From Chryseobacterium paridis (GTDB lineage Bacteria; Bacteroidota; Bacteroidia; Flavobacteriales; Weeksellaceae), in contig NZ_JAENHK010000010.1 in the NCBI RefSeq assembly GCF_016595215.1, positions 2,465,390 to 2,529,389 on the forward strand: 64,000 nucleotides of DNA. The letters are read 5' to 3'. A program made the position numbers and the translations under genes. Positions 8,115-16,273 of the stretch are shown one piece after another. Below the pieces are notes generated by a model. That model was given only the letters and a program-made list of their open reading frames with translations, made no database searches and was not told the DNA's origin. Each line of letters opens with the position of its first letter. The first letter of the stretch is position 1.

Positions 8115-10190
8115 ATGAAAAGTAAATTTAAAGCATGGCTGTTACTAGCTTTGGTATTCTTATTTTCGGGACTTAATGCACAGATCAAAAATCCTGTAAA
8201 ATTCAAATTCACGGTTAACGATCTAGGAAATAATCAGTACGAAGCAGTTCTTAATGCAACGATGGAAAGTGGGTGGCATATTTACTCCAGAGATATTCCT
8301 GAAGACACGGGAATTCCTACAGAATATAAAGTCTCCGGTAAAAATATTGAACTGATCGGAAAATTTCAAGAGGTCGGAAAAAAACATGAAGAGTTTTCCG
8401 AAGCTTTTGGAGGAACCATTGTCTTTTATTCTAACTCCGCAGGCTTTAAACAAAAATTCAAACTTAAAGACCCTACAAAACCAGCTGATGTTATAGCAGA
8501 AATTACATACCAAACGTGTGACGACAGGGTTTGCCTTGCTCCTAACACTTTAGAATTCAACCAAAAGGTTACTCCAAAAGGAGCAACAGAAGAAGTGACT
8601 CCTGAAGCGACTACAGAAATTGCTAAAGATTCTACAAAAGCGGCAGTAACGGTTGTAGAAAACCCTGCTAAAAGTGAGATTACAGTAACACAAGGGTCTC
8701 ATTTAGATCCGAAACAATTAAAAATAGAGACCATAGATTTCAAAAAACCTCTTACCGATTGTGGTACTAAGTCTTCTGAGGTAAGCGAAAACTATTGGAC
8801 TTATTTATTTCTAGGATTTATCGGAGGTTTAATAGCTTTATTAACACCTTGCGTTTTCCCAATGATTCCTTTAACCGTTTCATTCTTTACAAAAGGAAAT
8901 AAAAATAAGGCTAAAGGGAAAAGAGATGCACTTATTTATGGATTTTTTATTCTTTTAATATTTGTTTTATTAAGTGTACCATTCCATTTAATTAATGGAA
9001 TTGCAGGAAATATTTTCAATGAAATTTCCACTAGTGTGTGGCTGAATATAGCCTTTTTTATCATATTTATCTTCTTTGCAGGTAGTTTCTTCGGGTATTA
9101 CGATATTACATTACCGAGCTCTATTGCTAATAAATCTTCCAAAGCTGAAGAAGCGGGAGGGATTATTGGTATTTTCTTTATGGCTCTAACATTGGTGATT
9201 GTTTCATTCTCTTGTACAGGGCCAATTTTAGGAAGCTTACTGGGAAGTGCCGTTACCGGGTCTACCAATGTGCCTATGCTCTTAACTTTTGCTTTAGCTG
9301 GTTTCGGATTAGCTTGGGCAATCATCTTCGGACTTTTGGCATTATTCCCTCAAGCGTTGCAAAGTCTTCCAAAATCAGGAGGCTGGATGAATACCGTAAA
9401 AGTAGTTTTAGGTTTCATTGAATTAGCTTTGGCTTTAAAATTTTTATCAAAAGCAGATCTAGTTTCCAAGACCTTCTTTTTGAAAAGAGAATTGTTCATT
9501 GTTATCTGGATCATTATAACCATTGGTCTTGCTTTATATCTGTTTGGATTAATAAGATTCCCTCATGACGATAAAAAGCCTAAAATCTCTATTACGAGAA
9601 AAATATTAGGTGTATTAGGTGTAGGCTTTGTGATTTATCTAATTCAGGGATTAATTCCATCGGAACGTCCAAAACTTCAATTATTAAGTGGAATTCTGCC
9701 ACCATTGAACGTAAGTTATTTCCATGACGAAAAAGATGGAATCTTAGGAATGCATCCTGAACACGATTTCTTCAACGCTGTGGAATTAGCAAAAAAAGAA
9801 AATAAACCCATCCTGATTGACTTCACAGGTTACGGTTGTGAAAACTGTAGAAAAATGGAAGAGTTCGTTTGGAGTGAACCGGATATTCTTCCTATCCTTC
9901 AAAACGATGTTGTTCTTGCCTCTCTTTATGTAGATGATAAGGAAGAACTTCCGGAAGACCAAAAAACTAAAATTGATCTTGGAGAAGGACAAATTAAAAA
10001 AGTAAAAACAATCGGTGACAGATGGAGCTTATTCCAGCAGGTAAATTTCAATAACAATTCCCAGCCCCACTATGTGTTGGTGACTCCGAACGGGAAAGTA
10101 ATCAATACTCCTGTATCTGGTTACATGCCAAAAGAGGATTTCAAAAAATTCCTTGAATGTGGTGTTAATTATTACAAACAGAATAAATAG
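8115..10190 (+). CDS. dsbD: Thiol:disulfide interchange protein DsbD
   Basis: 691 residues. DsbD carries electrons from cytoplasmic thioredoxin across the inner membrane to periplasmic partners. A signal peptide (ends near GLNAQ) is followed by the N-terminal immunoglobulin-like domain with the CDDRVC pair near residues 136-141. The membrane domain (about 225-515) has its two redox cysteines in TPCVFPMIPL and SFSCTGPILG. The C-terminal thioredoxin domain carries GYGCENCRKME. All three cysteine pairs are intact. It follows tilS by 8 bases and ends at a clear terminator. Confidence 0.93.
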   Translation: MKSKFKAWLLLALVFLFSGLNAQIKNPVKFKFTVNDLGNNQYEAVLNATMESGWHIYSRDIPEDTGIPTEYKVSGKNIELIGKFQEVGKKHEEFSEAFGGTIVFYSNSAGFKQKFKLKDPTKPADVIAEITYQTCDDRVCLAPNTLEFNQKVTPKGATEEVTPEATTEIAKDSTKAAVTVVENPAKSEITVTQGSHLDPKQLKIETIDFKKPLTDCGTKSSEVSENYWTYLFLGFIGGLIALLTPCVFPMIPLTVSFFTKGNKNKAKGKRDALIYGFFILLIFVLLSVPFHLINGIAGNIFNEISTSVWLNIAFFIIFIFFAGSFFGYYDITLPSSIANKSSKAEEAGGIIGIFFMALTLVIVSFSCTGPILGSLLGSAVTGSTNVPMLLTFALAGFGLAWAIIFGLLALFPQALQSLPKSGGWMNTVKVVLGFIELALALKFLSKADLVSKTFFLKRELFIVIWIIITIGLALYLFGLIRFPHDDKKPKISITRKILGVLGVGFVIYLIQGLIPSERPKLQLLSGILPPLNVSYFHDEKDGILGMHPEHDFFNAVELAKKENKPILIDFTGYGCENCRKMEEFVWSEPDILPILQNDVVLASLYVDDKEELPEDQKTKIDLGEGQIKKVKTIGDRWSLFQQVNFNNNSQPHYVLVTPNGKVINTPVSGYMPKEDFKKFLECGVNYYKQNK

Positions 10191-10212
10191 TTTTTCTATT
10201 TAAAATAAATAC

Positions 10213-10245
10213 AGCCTTATCAATTCATTTTGATAAGGCTTTTTT
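10213..10245 (+). terminator. Terminator after dsbD
   Basis: 10-base perfect stem AGCCTTATCA / TGATAAGGCT with an 8-base loop, then a T run. Confidence 0.85.
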
Positions 10246-10264
10246 AATCGCTTGATTTTAACAA

Positions 10265-10328
10265 CATTTAAGTATAAATCATTAATGAAATAATTAAATT
10301 GTTGACATTTTAATCATTTAGGTATAAA
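10265..10328 (+). repeat. Two copies of CATTTARGTATAAA upstream of exbD
   Basis: CATTTAAGTATAAA begins at 10265 and CATTTAGGTATAAA at 10315, exactly 50 bases apart. The second runs into the likely -7 region (TATAAACTTTG, 10323-10333). They may be paired operator sites or a small duplication. Confidence 0.4.
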
Positions 10329-10406
10329 CTTTGTATAGATTTCCTCAAATAAAGAATAATTACTCAGTCTTTATTAAAAACCGTTTAACATTTAAAAATT
10401 GTACTT

Positions 10407-10934
10407 ATGGCTGAAGTTATCGCACAAGAGAAATCAGGAGGAAAACAACGGAAAAAACCAATCCGTATTGATATGACTCCAATGGTAGATTTAGGGTTTT
10501 TATTAATTACCTTTTTCATGTTTACTACCAATTTTACAAAACCCAATGTAATGGATCTGGGATTACCTGCGAAGGATCATAATCCTAGCCCCATACCTTC
10601 ACCAGTAGATATTGATACTAAAAATCAAATAACATTTATTATTGGGAGAGACAATAAAGTATTTTATCACCAACAGGCGAAAGAAGATTTAAACACCAGT
10701 AACTTAAAAGAAACAAATTTCAGTGGATTAAATATCTCTAAAGTCATTTCTGAAGCCTACAATAAAGCTCCCAGAAAAGAAATTTTTACTATCATTGTAA
10801 AGCCTACAGATGATTCGAACTATAAGAACTTTGTAGACATGCTGGATAATATTGCGATTTCTAAAAAAGAACGATATGGCGTTACAGACATCAAACCCTG
10901 GGAGAAAAAAGTTTATGAAGAATTAACAAAATAA
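10407..10934 (+). CDS. exbD: ExbD/TolR-family biopolymer transport protein
   Basis: 175 residues. A short cytoplasmic basic N-terminus is followed by one membrane segment (about 28-45) with the ExbD/TolR signature IDMTPMVDLGFLLITFFMF, whose Asp conducts protons with ExbB. A periplasmic domain follows, with IIVKPTDDSNYKNFVDMLDN as in the family. It works in the ExbB-ExbD-TonB complex that energises outer-membrane receptors. No exbB, tonB or second exbD lies nearby, and it has its own promoter region and terminator, so it appears to be a stand-alone copy. Confidence 0.88.
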   Translation: MAEVIAQEKSGGKQRKKPIRIDMTPMVDLGFLLITFFMFTTNFTKPNVMDLGLPAKDHNPSPIPSPVDIDTKNQITFIIGRDNKVFYHQQAKEDLNTSNLKETNFSGLNISKVISEAYNKAPRKEIFTIIVKPTDDSNYKNFVDMLDNIAISKKERYGVTDIKPWEKKVYEELTK

Positions 10935-10937
10935 AAG

Positions 10938-10968
10938 AGAAAGGGCATTTTAACAATGCTCTTTTTTA
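10938..10968 (+). terminator. Terminator after exbD
   Basis: Stem GGGCATT / AATGCTC extended by A-T pairs, ending in a run of six T. Confidence 0.7.
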
Positions 10969-11000
10969 TTTACTTTTGAGGATACAATTTTTATTCTTCG

Positions 11001-11510
11001 ATGAAAAATATCATAATCATTGCTGCCATTACAGCTCTACTTGTTTCTTGTTCAAAAAAAGAGACACAGTCAACTCCAAATCAAACAGACAGCATTAAAA
11101 TTATTGATTCTATTAATGCCGCCCGAACAAAAATAAATGACAGTATTAAAAGTAAAAATCATTTTAAAGATTTTAGCGGAGATCACAAATTTACCCATAA
11201 CCTTATCAAAAAGTCCGGCTCTGTCAATTTCCAAAAGACAGAAGGTGAAAAGGATCATTATAAAGTTCTCGGAGATATAAAATCAGGAAAAGATTATGTC
11301 CATATTGAAGGCTACATGAAAGTTGTTTCTGACAAACACATGAATTTCACAGGAAGTGTTTCACAAAGCATTTCTGAAAATGAAAACGGAAAAATAGACA
11401 TAAGACAAGGCACGAAAACTTTCTTATCTAAAGATGGTGGAAAAACCTGGAGACTTCAGGATATGGTAAACGGCTCGGGATTTGTTGATTATATTGACAT
11501 TCACTTTTAA
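11001..11510 (+). CDS. Lipoprotein, function unknown
   Basis: 169 residues. The lipoprotein signal ends LLVSCSKKE (Cys17). A Ser/Asp/Lys-rich linker is followed by a domain (about 55-169) that looks beta-rich, with repeated short strands such as KFTHNLIKKSGSVNF and HMNFTGSVSQS. No known catalytic motif is visible. It ends 10 bases before the start chosen for the alpha/beta hydrolase, so the two may be co-transcribed. Confidence 0.75.
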   Translation: MKNIIIIAAITALLVSCSKKETQSTPNQTDSIKIIDSINAARTKINDSIKSKNHFKDFSGDHKFTHNLIKKSGSVNFQKTEGEKDHYKVLGDIKSGKDYVHIEGYMKVVSDKHMNFTGSVSQSISENENGKIDIRQGTKTFLSKDGGKTWRLQDMVNGSGFVDYIDIHF

Positions 11511-11520
11511 TATCGAAAGC

Positions 11521-12303
11521 ATGCTGAATTTTGAAAAAAAAGGAAACGGAAAAGAAACGTTAGTTCTTCTTCACGGCTTCATGGAAAATCTTTCTATCTG
11601 GAATGATATGGAACCTCATTTGTCTGAAAATTTCAATATCCTGAAAATTGATTTACCAGGTCATGGACAATCTGAAATTTTAGCAGATATTCACACCAGT
11701 GAACTTATGGCTGACGAAGTAAAAAAAGTTCTGGACAGCCAAAAACTTGAAAAAGTTCACTTATTAGGGCATTCTATGGGAGGCTATGTATCATTAGCCT
11801 TTGCTGAAAAATACCCCGGATCACTAAAAAGCTTAACCTTATTTTTCTCTACTTACCTTCCTGATGACGAAGAGAAGAAGAAACAGCGTATAAAAAGTTA
11901 TCGCATTATTCAGGAAGCATTTCCAAATTATGCAAAAGCAGGAGTTCCTAATTTATTCAACCCAAATGAAAGAGATATTTTAGAAGGAAAAATAGAAACT
12001 GCATTAGAGGTTGCACTTTCTACGAATAACCTCGGAGCTCTCGCATGTGTAAAAGGGATGGTCGAACGTACAGATAAAAGGCACGTATTGGAAAACCTTG
12101 AAGCTAAAATTCTGGTCCTATCAGGGAAACATGACAATGCTGTAAAAACAGAAACAACAATCAACAACCTTCCTGATAGAACAAACATAAAATCATACAT
12201 CCTGGATTGTGGGCATAATGGGCATTGGGAAAAGCCAAGTATCTGCGCAGAAATAATCAATACTGAGCTACTACACAATATGCCTAAGAATTTAGTTTTA
12301 TAA
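11521..12303 (+). CDS. Alpha/beta hydrolase
   Basis: 260 residues from the ATG at 11521; a longer frame reaches back to 11482 but overlaps the upstream gene and adds residues outside the fold, so I prefer the shorter start (MLNFEKKGNG). The fold is seen in LVLLHGFMENLSIW (oxyanion HG), the nucleophile elbow LLGHSMGGYVSL, an Asp in LVLSGKHDNAV, and the catalytic His in DCGHNGHWEKP. It is probably a small esterase or lipase acting in the cytoplasm. The substrate is unknown; MenH- or BioH-like enzymes look similar and cannot be excluded. Confidence 0.87.
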   Translation: MLNFEKKGNGKETLVLLHGFMENLSIWNDMEPHLSENFNILKIDLPGHGQSEILADIHTSELMADEVKKVLDSQKLEKVHLLGHSMGGYVSLAFAEKYPGSLKSLTLFFSTYLPDDEEKKKQRIKSYRIIQEAFPNYAKAGVPNLFNPNERDILEGKIETALEVALSTNNLGALACVKGMVERTDKRHVLENLEAKILVLSGKHDNAVKTETTINNLPDRTNIKSYILDCGHNGHWEKPSICAEIINTELLHNMPKNLVL

Positions 12304-12440
12304 AAGATAAAGCTTAGATTATCAAAAGGTAGTAACAGAAAAGACATCTTCTCGTAAGAAAGAATTACGCCATCTGATTTCAGCCAATTTCAATCGGGTC
12401 TATTAAAATTTCTTTATCTTAGTGAAGATTAATTTTCTCA

Positions 12441-13244
12441 ATGAGTTTACTCTCTTTCAACAAAAAGGAATCTATTATAGGCTTGACGCTCTCTGGCGGA
12501 GGAATGCGTGGAATTGCTCATATTGCCGTACTAAAAGCGTTAGAAGAATACGATTTAAAACCACAAATCATCTCTGGAACCAGTGCTGGCTCTATTGTAG
12601 GAGCTTTTTACTCTTTTGGTAAAACGCCTGACGAAATGATGGAGATCGTAAAGAGCACTACTTTTTTTTCAAGATCTTATTTAAAGCTTTCTAAAAATGG
12701 GATTTTCAGTTCAAATTTTATTTTAAAATTATTTACGGACCATTTCCCGGAAGATGATTTTAAAATTTTAAAAATCCCGGTATACGTCGCTGCAACAGAA
12801 ATGACTCAGGGAATTGTAGATTTCTTTTCAGAGGGACCTCTTTTCCAACCTCTTTTAGCATCTTCCAGTGTGCCATTTGTACTTCCACCTGTAAGGATAG
12901 GAGAAAAAATATATGTAGATGGAGGTGTCTTAGACAACCTACCTATCGGACCCATTATTGATAAGTGTGATTTCCTGATCGCATCTCATGTAAACTCAAT
13001 AAGTTATGACGAACTAAAGAATATGAGCTTATTAAAAGAATTTGATAGAATCCTCCATTTAGCCATTGCAAAATCGGTTTATTCCAAGGTCAATTATTGT
13101 AATATTTTCTTAGACCCACCCAAAATGACCAAATTTAGCCTATTCAATAAGAAATATATGGATGAAATGTTTCAACAGGTTTATGAATATGCGTGTATTG
13201 AGCTGGAAGAAAAAGGATACACTAAATTGAAAGTTGAAAATTGA
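12441..13244 (+). CDS. Patatin-like phospholipase
   Basis: 267 residues, one patatin domain and no signal peptide. The oxyanion loop is SGGGMRG (18-24), the nucleophile Ser48 sits in SGTSAGS, and the catalytic Asp is in DGGVLDNLP. It resembles bacterial RssA/YlbK-type lipid acyl hydrolases. The last six codons (KLKVEN) and the stop lie inside a 7-base simple repeat, suggesting that the native C-terminus was altered there. It stands alone between an unrelated hydrolase and the leftward DHH gene. Confidence 0.88.
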   Translation: MSLLSFNKKESIIGLTLSGGGMRGIAHIAVLKALEEYDLKPQIISGTSAGSIVGAFYSFGKTPDEMMEIVKSTTFFSRSYLKLSKNGIFSSNFILKLFTDHFPEDDFKILKIPVYVAATEMTQGIVDFFSEGPLFQPLLASSSVPFVLPPVRIGEKIYVDGGVLDNLPIGPIIDKCDFLIASHVNSISYDELKNMSLLKEFDRILHLAIAKSVYSKVNYCNIFLDPPKMTKFSLFNKKYMDEMFQQVYEYACIELEEKGYTKLKVEN

Positions 13245-13253
13245 AAATTGAAA
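13226..13253. repeat. Simple repeat (R)TTGAAA, four units
   Basis: Four 7-base units, ATTGAAA with one GTTGAAA, run through the 3' end of the patatin gene; the TGA stop at 13242-13244 is supplied by the repeat. Similar AT-rich strings sit between accB and accC and upstream of the NlpC/P60 gene. Confidence 0.75.
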
Positions 13254-13314
13254 ACTATCACAGCAAAGAGCCATTTAGCTTTTTTGCAATTTTGCCCCTT
13301 CCTTCTGTTTTCCC

Positions 13315-14322
13315 TTATAAATTCTCTTCGCTAATTCTCGCTTTGAAAGTTTCAAGCGTATCCGGTAAAGACTCATTAGACTTTCCTCCCGCAGCATTGA
13401 TGTGTCCTCCTCCATTGAAATACTTTCTTGAAAACTGATTGACATCTACATTGTCTTTACTTCTGAAAGAGATTTTAATGAAATCTTCATACAAATCCTC
13501 CATAAAGAATGCAGACATTTTTACCCCAACGATGCTTAATCCATAATTAACAAAACCTTCGGTGTCCCCTTTTTGGAAACCATATTCCTGAAGTTCTTTT
13601 CTGGTAAGATATAAAACGGCTACCGTACCCTCATTTACCACTTCTATTCGACCTAGAATTAGAGCCAATAAGTGCAAACGAGAAACTGTATTAGTATCCC
13701 AGGTATTTGAAGTAATCACAGAAGGATCAGCTCCTTTTTCAATTAGGTTCGCAATGATACGATGCGTTGTAGCACTTGTTGAACGAAAACGGAATCCTCC
13801 GGTATCTGTCATGATTCCTGTGTAAAGACATTCAGCAATATCTTTATTCACTAAAGCTTCATCATTCATAGCCTCAATAAAATGATAGATCATTTGCGAA
13901 GTTGCAGGAATAATTGTGTCAGAATAAACATAATCAAATGCTTCAGGTTGTTGATGATGATCAATAAGAATCTTCTTTGCTTTAGCTTTTACCAACCAAT
14001 CTCCTAAAATTCCAATTCTTGAAGGCGAATTAAAATCAAGGCAGAAAATAACATCAGCTTCATTTATCAGATCGAATGCTACTTTTCTTTTATATTCAGC
14101 AACAATACTTTTTCTGGCCTCTGGCATCCATTTAAGAAACTTAGGAAAATCATTCGGAACAAGTACTTCTGCTGCAATACCTTTAGCATGTAAATAATGT
14201 TTTAAACCTAAACTGGAACCAATAGCATCACCATCCGGATTATAGTGAGTCAGAATAACTATTTTATTTTCAGGACTAAGAAGCGTTTTTATTTCTAAAA
14301 GTTCAGAAGGTGTAAACATCAT
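13315..14322 (-). CDS. DHH-family phosphoesterase (NrnA-like)
   Basis: 335 residues. The DHH domain shows NPDGDAIGSSLGL, FCLDFNSPSR, LIDHHQQPE and DTGGFRFRST, which supply the metal-binding His/Asp residues. The C-terminal DHHA1 domain ends with the substrate loop GGGHINAAGG. The set and length match NrnA/RecJ-like enzymes that degrade very short RNAs and dephosphorylate 3'-phosphoadenosine 5'-phosphate. It has its own promoter and points away from rpmH. Confidence 0.9.
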   Translation of the reverse strand: MMFTPSELLEIKTLLSPENKIVILTHYNPDGDAIGSSLGLKHYLHAKGIAAEVLVPNDFPKFLKWMPEARKSIVAEYKRKVAFDLINEADVIFCLDFNSPSRIGILGDWLVKAKAKKILIDHHQQPEAFDYVYSDTIIPATSQMIYHFIEAMNDEALVNKDIAECLYTGIMTDTGGFRFRSTSATTHRIIANLIEKGADPSVITSNTWDTNTVSRLHLLALILGRIEVVNEGTVAVLYLTRKELQEYGFQKGDTEGFVNYGLSIVGVKMSAFFMEDLYEDFIKISFRSKDNVDVNQFSRKYFNGGGHINAAGGKSNESLPDTLETFKARISEENL

Positions 14323-14347
14323 TATGTTTTTTTTAAATTTGAGTTTC

Positions 14348-14355
14348 CAAAGATA
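14348..14355 (-). promoter_or_regulatory. -7 promoter element for the DHH gene
   Basis: Minus strand reads TATCTTTG, 25 bases before the ATG at 14322. Confidence 0.65.
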
Positions 14356-14498
14356 GAGCTTTTAAATAAATCAACAGACATTAATTTAAATAACCTCAGC
14401 AGCCCTTTTTGGAGCTAACACCATAAATATTAGCAAAAAAACATTTGAAATAATTTCAAAAAAAAACAATATAAATTTGTAACTTCTAAAAAAATATT

Positions 14499-14506
14499 TA
14501 TCTTTG
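14499..14506 (+). promoter_or_regulatory. -7 promoter element for rpmH
   Basis: TATCTTTG, 44 bases before the ATG at 14551. A second match, TAAATTTG, lies at 14472-14479. Confidence 0.65.
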
Positions 14507-14550
14507 CAACCTGAAAAATAAATAGATAATTACGATTTAAATATATAGTA

Positions 14551-14709
14551 ATGAGTAAAAGAACATTCCAGCCATCAGAAAGAAAAAGAAGAAACAAACA
14601 CGGTTTCAGAGAAAGAATGTCAACGCCAAACGGTAGAAGAGTTTTGGCTGCAAGAAGAGCTAAAGGCAGAAAGAGTTTAACTATAAGTGCTGCACGCGCT
14701 AAGAGATAA
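14551..14709 (+). CDS. rpmH: 50S ribosomal protein L34
   Basis: 52 codons. The sequence opens with [20 protein letters not shown] and continues [20 protein letters not shown], the invariant L34 signature. L34 binds 23S rRNA in the large subunit. It is monocistronic here, with its own promoter and terminator; the usual partner rnpA is not adjacent. The short C-terminal extension [11 protein letters not shown] is typical of flavobacteria. Confidence 0.97.
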   Translation: MSKRTFQPSERKRRNKHGFRERMSTPNGRRVLAARRAKGRKSLTISAARAKR

Positions 14710-14732
14710 TCTCGAAATTATCATATACAAAT

Positions 14733-14765
14733 CATGCTTGAAAAGAAGTTTTTCAGGCATTTTTT
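14733..14765 (+). terminator. Terminator after rpmH
   Basis: Stem ATGCTTGAAAA / TTTTCAGGCAT (one G-T wobble), GAAG-type loop, then TTTTTG. Confidence 0.75.
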
Positions 14766-14866
14766 GTTGTTAAAATTTACTAAAATTTAGGTTCTTTAAG
14801 TTTCTTTTTTCTATTTTTAAAATCTGAAAAGATTTTTTTTAGAAATCGCCCTTTTAAAATTAAATT

Positions 14867-15577
14867 ATGCCACATACAAATATATCAGGAGACAGCATTA
14901 TAAGTTTGCAACATGCAAAAATTGCTCAAAAAAGCTTTACTGTTCTTTCCGACGTTAATCTCAATATTAAAAAAGGAAGATTCTGCTATCTGATTGGAAA
15001 AACAGGATCAGGTAAAAGCTCTCTTTTAAAGACTTTGTACGGGCATATTCCTTTAGCATCAGGACATGGAGATGTAGTAGGTTTTGATCTTGCTAAAATG
15101 AGAACATCCGACATCCCGAACCTGAGAAGAAAATTAGGAATTGTATTTCAGGATTTCCAATTGCTTTCTGATAGAACGGTAGAGAAAAACTTGAAGTTTG
15201 TTCTGGAAGCTACAGGATGGAGTGATAAGATAAAAATGGAAGATCGCATCAATGAAGTTCTGGGGAGTGTGAATATGAAAAGTAAAAAGCACAAAATGCC
15301 ACACGAACTTTCAGGAGGTGAACAACAGCGTATAGCCATCGCAAGAGCGCTACTCAACCATCCGGATCTTATTCTTGCAGATGAGCCAACCGGAAACCTG
15401 GATCCAGAAACCTCTAATGAGATCATGACATTACTAAAACAGGTTGCTTTAGAAAACGGAGCTGCAGTAGTAATGGCAACTCACGATTACCATATGATTC
15501 AAAATTTTCCAGGGGAAGCTATCAGATGCGAAGACGGAAAGGTATCAGTACTTGATACTACAGAATTATTCGAATAA
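14867..15577 (+). CDS. ftsE: Cell-division ABC transporter ATPase FtsE
   Basis: 236 residues, a single ABC ATPase. Walker A is GKTGSGKSS, the Q-loop FQDFQLL, the signature LSGGEQQR, Walker [13 protein letters not shown], and the H-loop ATHDY. Spacing and wording match FtsE (LolD is the closest alternative). With FtsX it controls peptidoglycan hydrolases at the septum. ftsX is not next to it. Its stop abuts the stop of the convergent trmN6 gene with no base between them. Confidence 0.8.
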   Translation: MPHTNISGDSIISLQHAKIAQKSFTVLSDVNLNIKKGRFCYLIGKTGSGKSSLLKTLYGHIPLASGHGDVVGFDLAKMRTSDIPNLRRKLGIVFQDFQLLSDRTVEKNLKFVLEATGWSDKIKMEDRINEVLGSVNMKSKKHKMPHELSGGEQQRIAIARALLNHPDLILADEPTGNLDPETSNEIMTLLKQVALENGAAVVMATHDYHMIQNFPGEAIRCEDGKVSVLDTTELFE

Positions 15578-16273
15578 TTATTTACCGAAAATATGAAACT
15601 CTTTTGTGAGTTCAAGATATTGGTCCGAGTATTTTCTCGGACTTTTTTCTATTACAAAATCAGATTCTTCAATCTCATTCTCAAATAAAGAAAATTCCAA
15701 TATCAGCCTTTTTATTTTTGAATGCTCTATCCCTTTAATATTAATTCTTCTGGCTAAAAACAAATTATTTTCAATTGCAATTTTTAGAAAATCTTCACCT
15801 ATTTCAGCCGGAATGATCACCGAAAAAATTCCGTTCTCAGAAAGTAATGAGGAAGCTTTTGATATTAATTGATGGAAATTCAACTCAATAGTCTGTCTGG
15901 CTATTTTGTCTTTATCAGAATCAGACTCCTCGAAATAAGGCGGATTGGAAACAATCAGATCAAATGTTTCTTCGGTTTCTAAAGTCTTAAAATCCTGACA
16001 GATATTTTTTAACCTTGTACTAAAAGAAGAATTTTCAAAATTCTCTTTAGTAATATTGACAGCACTCTCCTGAATATCCAATCCCAGAAATTCCGCATTG
16101 AGATTTCTCTGAGCCAACATCAATGAAATCAAACCAGTTCCTGTTCCGACTTCCAAAACCCTCATTGCTTTGTTTACACTGGCAAGAGCACCCAGCAAAA
16201 CCCCGTCAGTCCCCACACGGAAAACTTCCGGAGACTGCAGAATATCAAATTGTTTAAACTTAAAAGGTCTCAC
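15578..16273 (-). CDS. trmN6: tRNA1(Val) adenine-37 N6-methyltransferase (TrmN6/YfiC)
   Basis: 231 residues. It is a SAM-dependent methyltransferase with motif I VLEVGTGTGLISLMLAQ and the N6-adenine motif SNPPYFEES. The opening FKFKQFDILQ and VFRVGTDGVLLGAL are characteristic of YfiC/TrmN6, which methylates A37 of tRNA-Val. It is the last gene of the leftward ribE-kinase-trmN6 operon, overlapping the kinase by one base. Confidence 0.87.
   Translation of the reverse strand: MRPFKFKQFDILQSPEVFRVGTDGVLLGALASVNKAMRVLEVGTGTGLISLMLAQRNLNAEFLGLDIQESAVNITKENFENSSFSTRLKNICQDFKTLETEETFDLIVSNPPYFEESDSDKDKIARQTIELNFHQLISKASSLLSENGIFSVIIPAEIGEDFLKIAIENNLFLARRINIKGIEHSKIKRLILEFSLFENEIEESDFVIEKSPRKYSDQYLELTKEFHIFGK

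Noticed and set aside
12422-12622. Short frame overlapping the patatin start
   Set aside because: Out of frame with the patatin catalytic motifs that occupy the same DNA; a shadow.
13241-13438. Short rightward frame after the patatin gene
   Set aside because: Most of it is antisense to the DHH gene and it begins inside the simple repeat.
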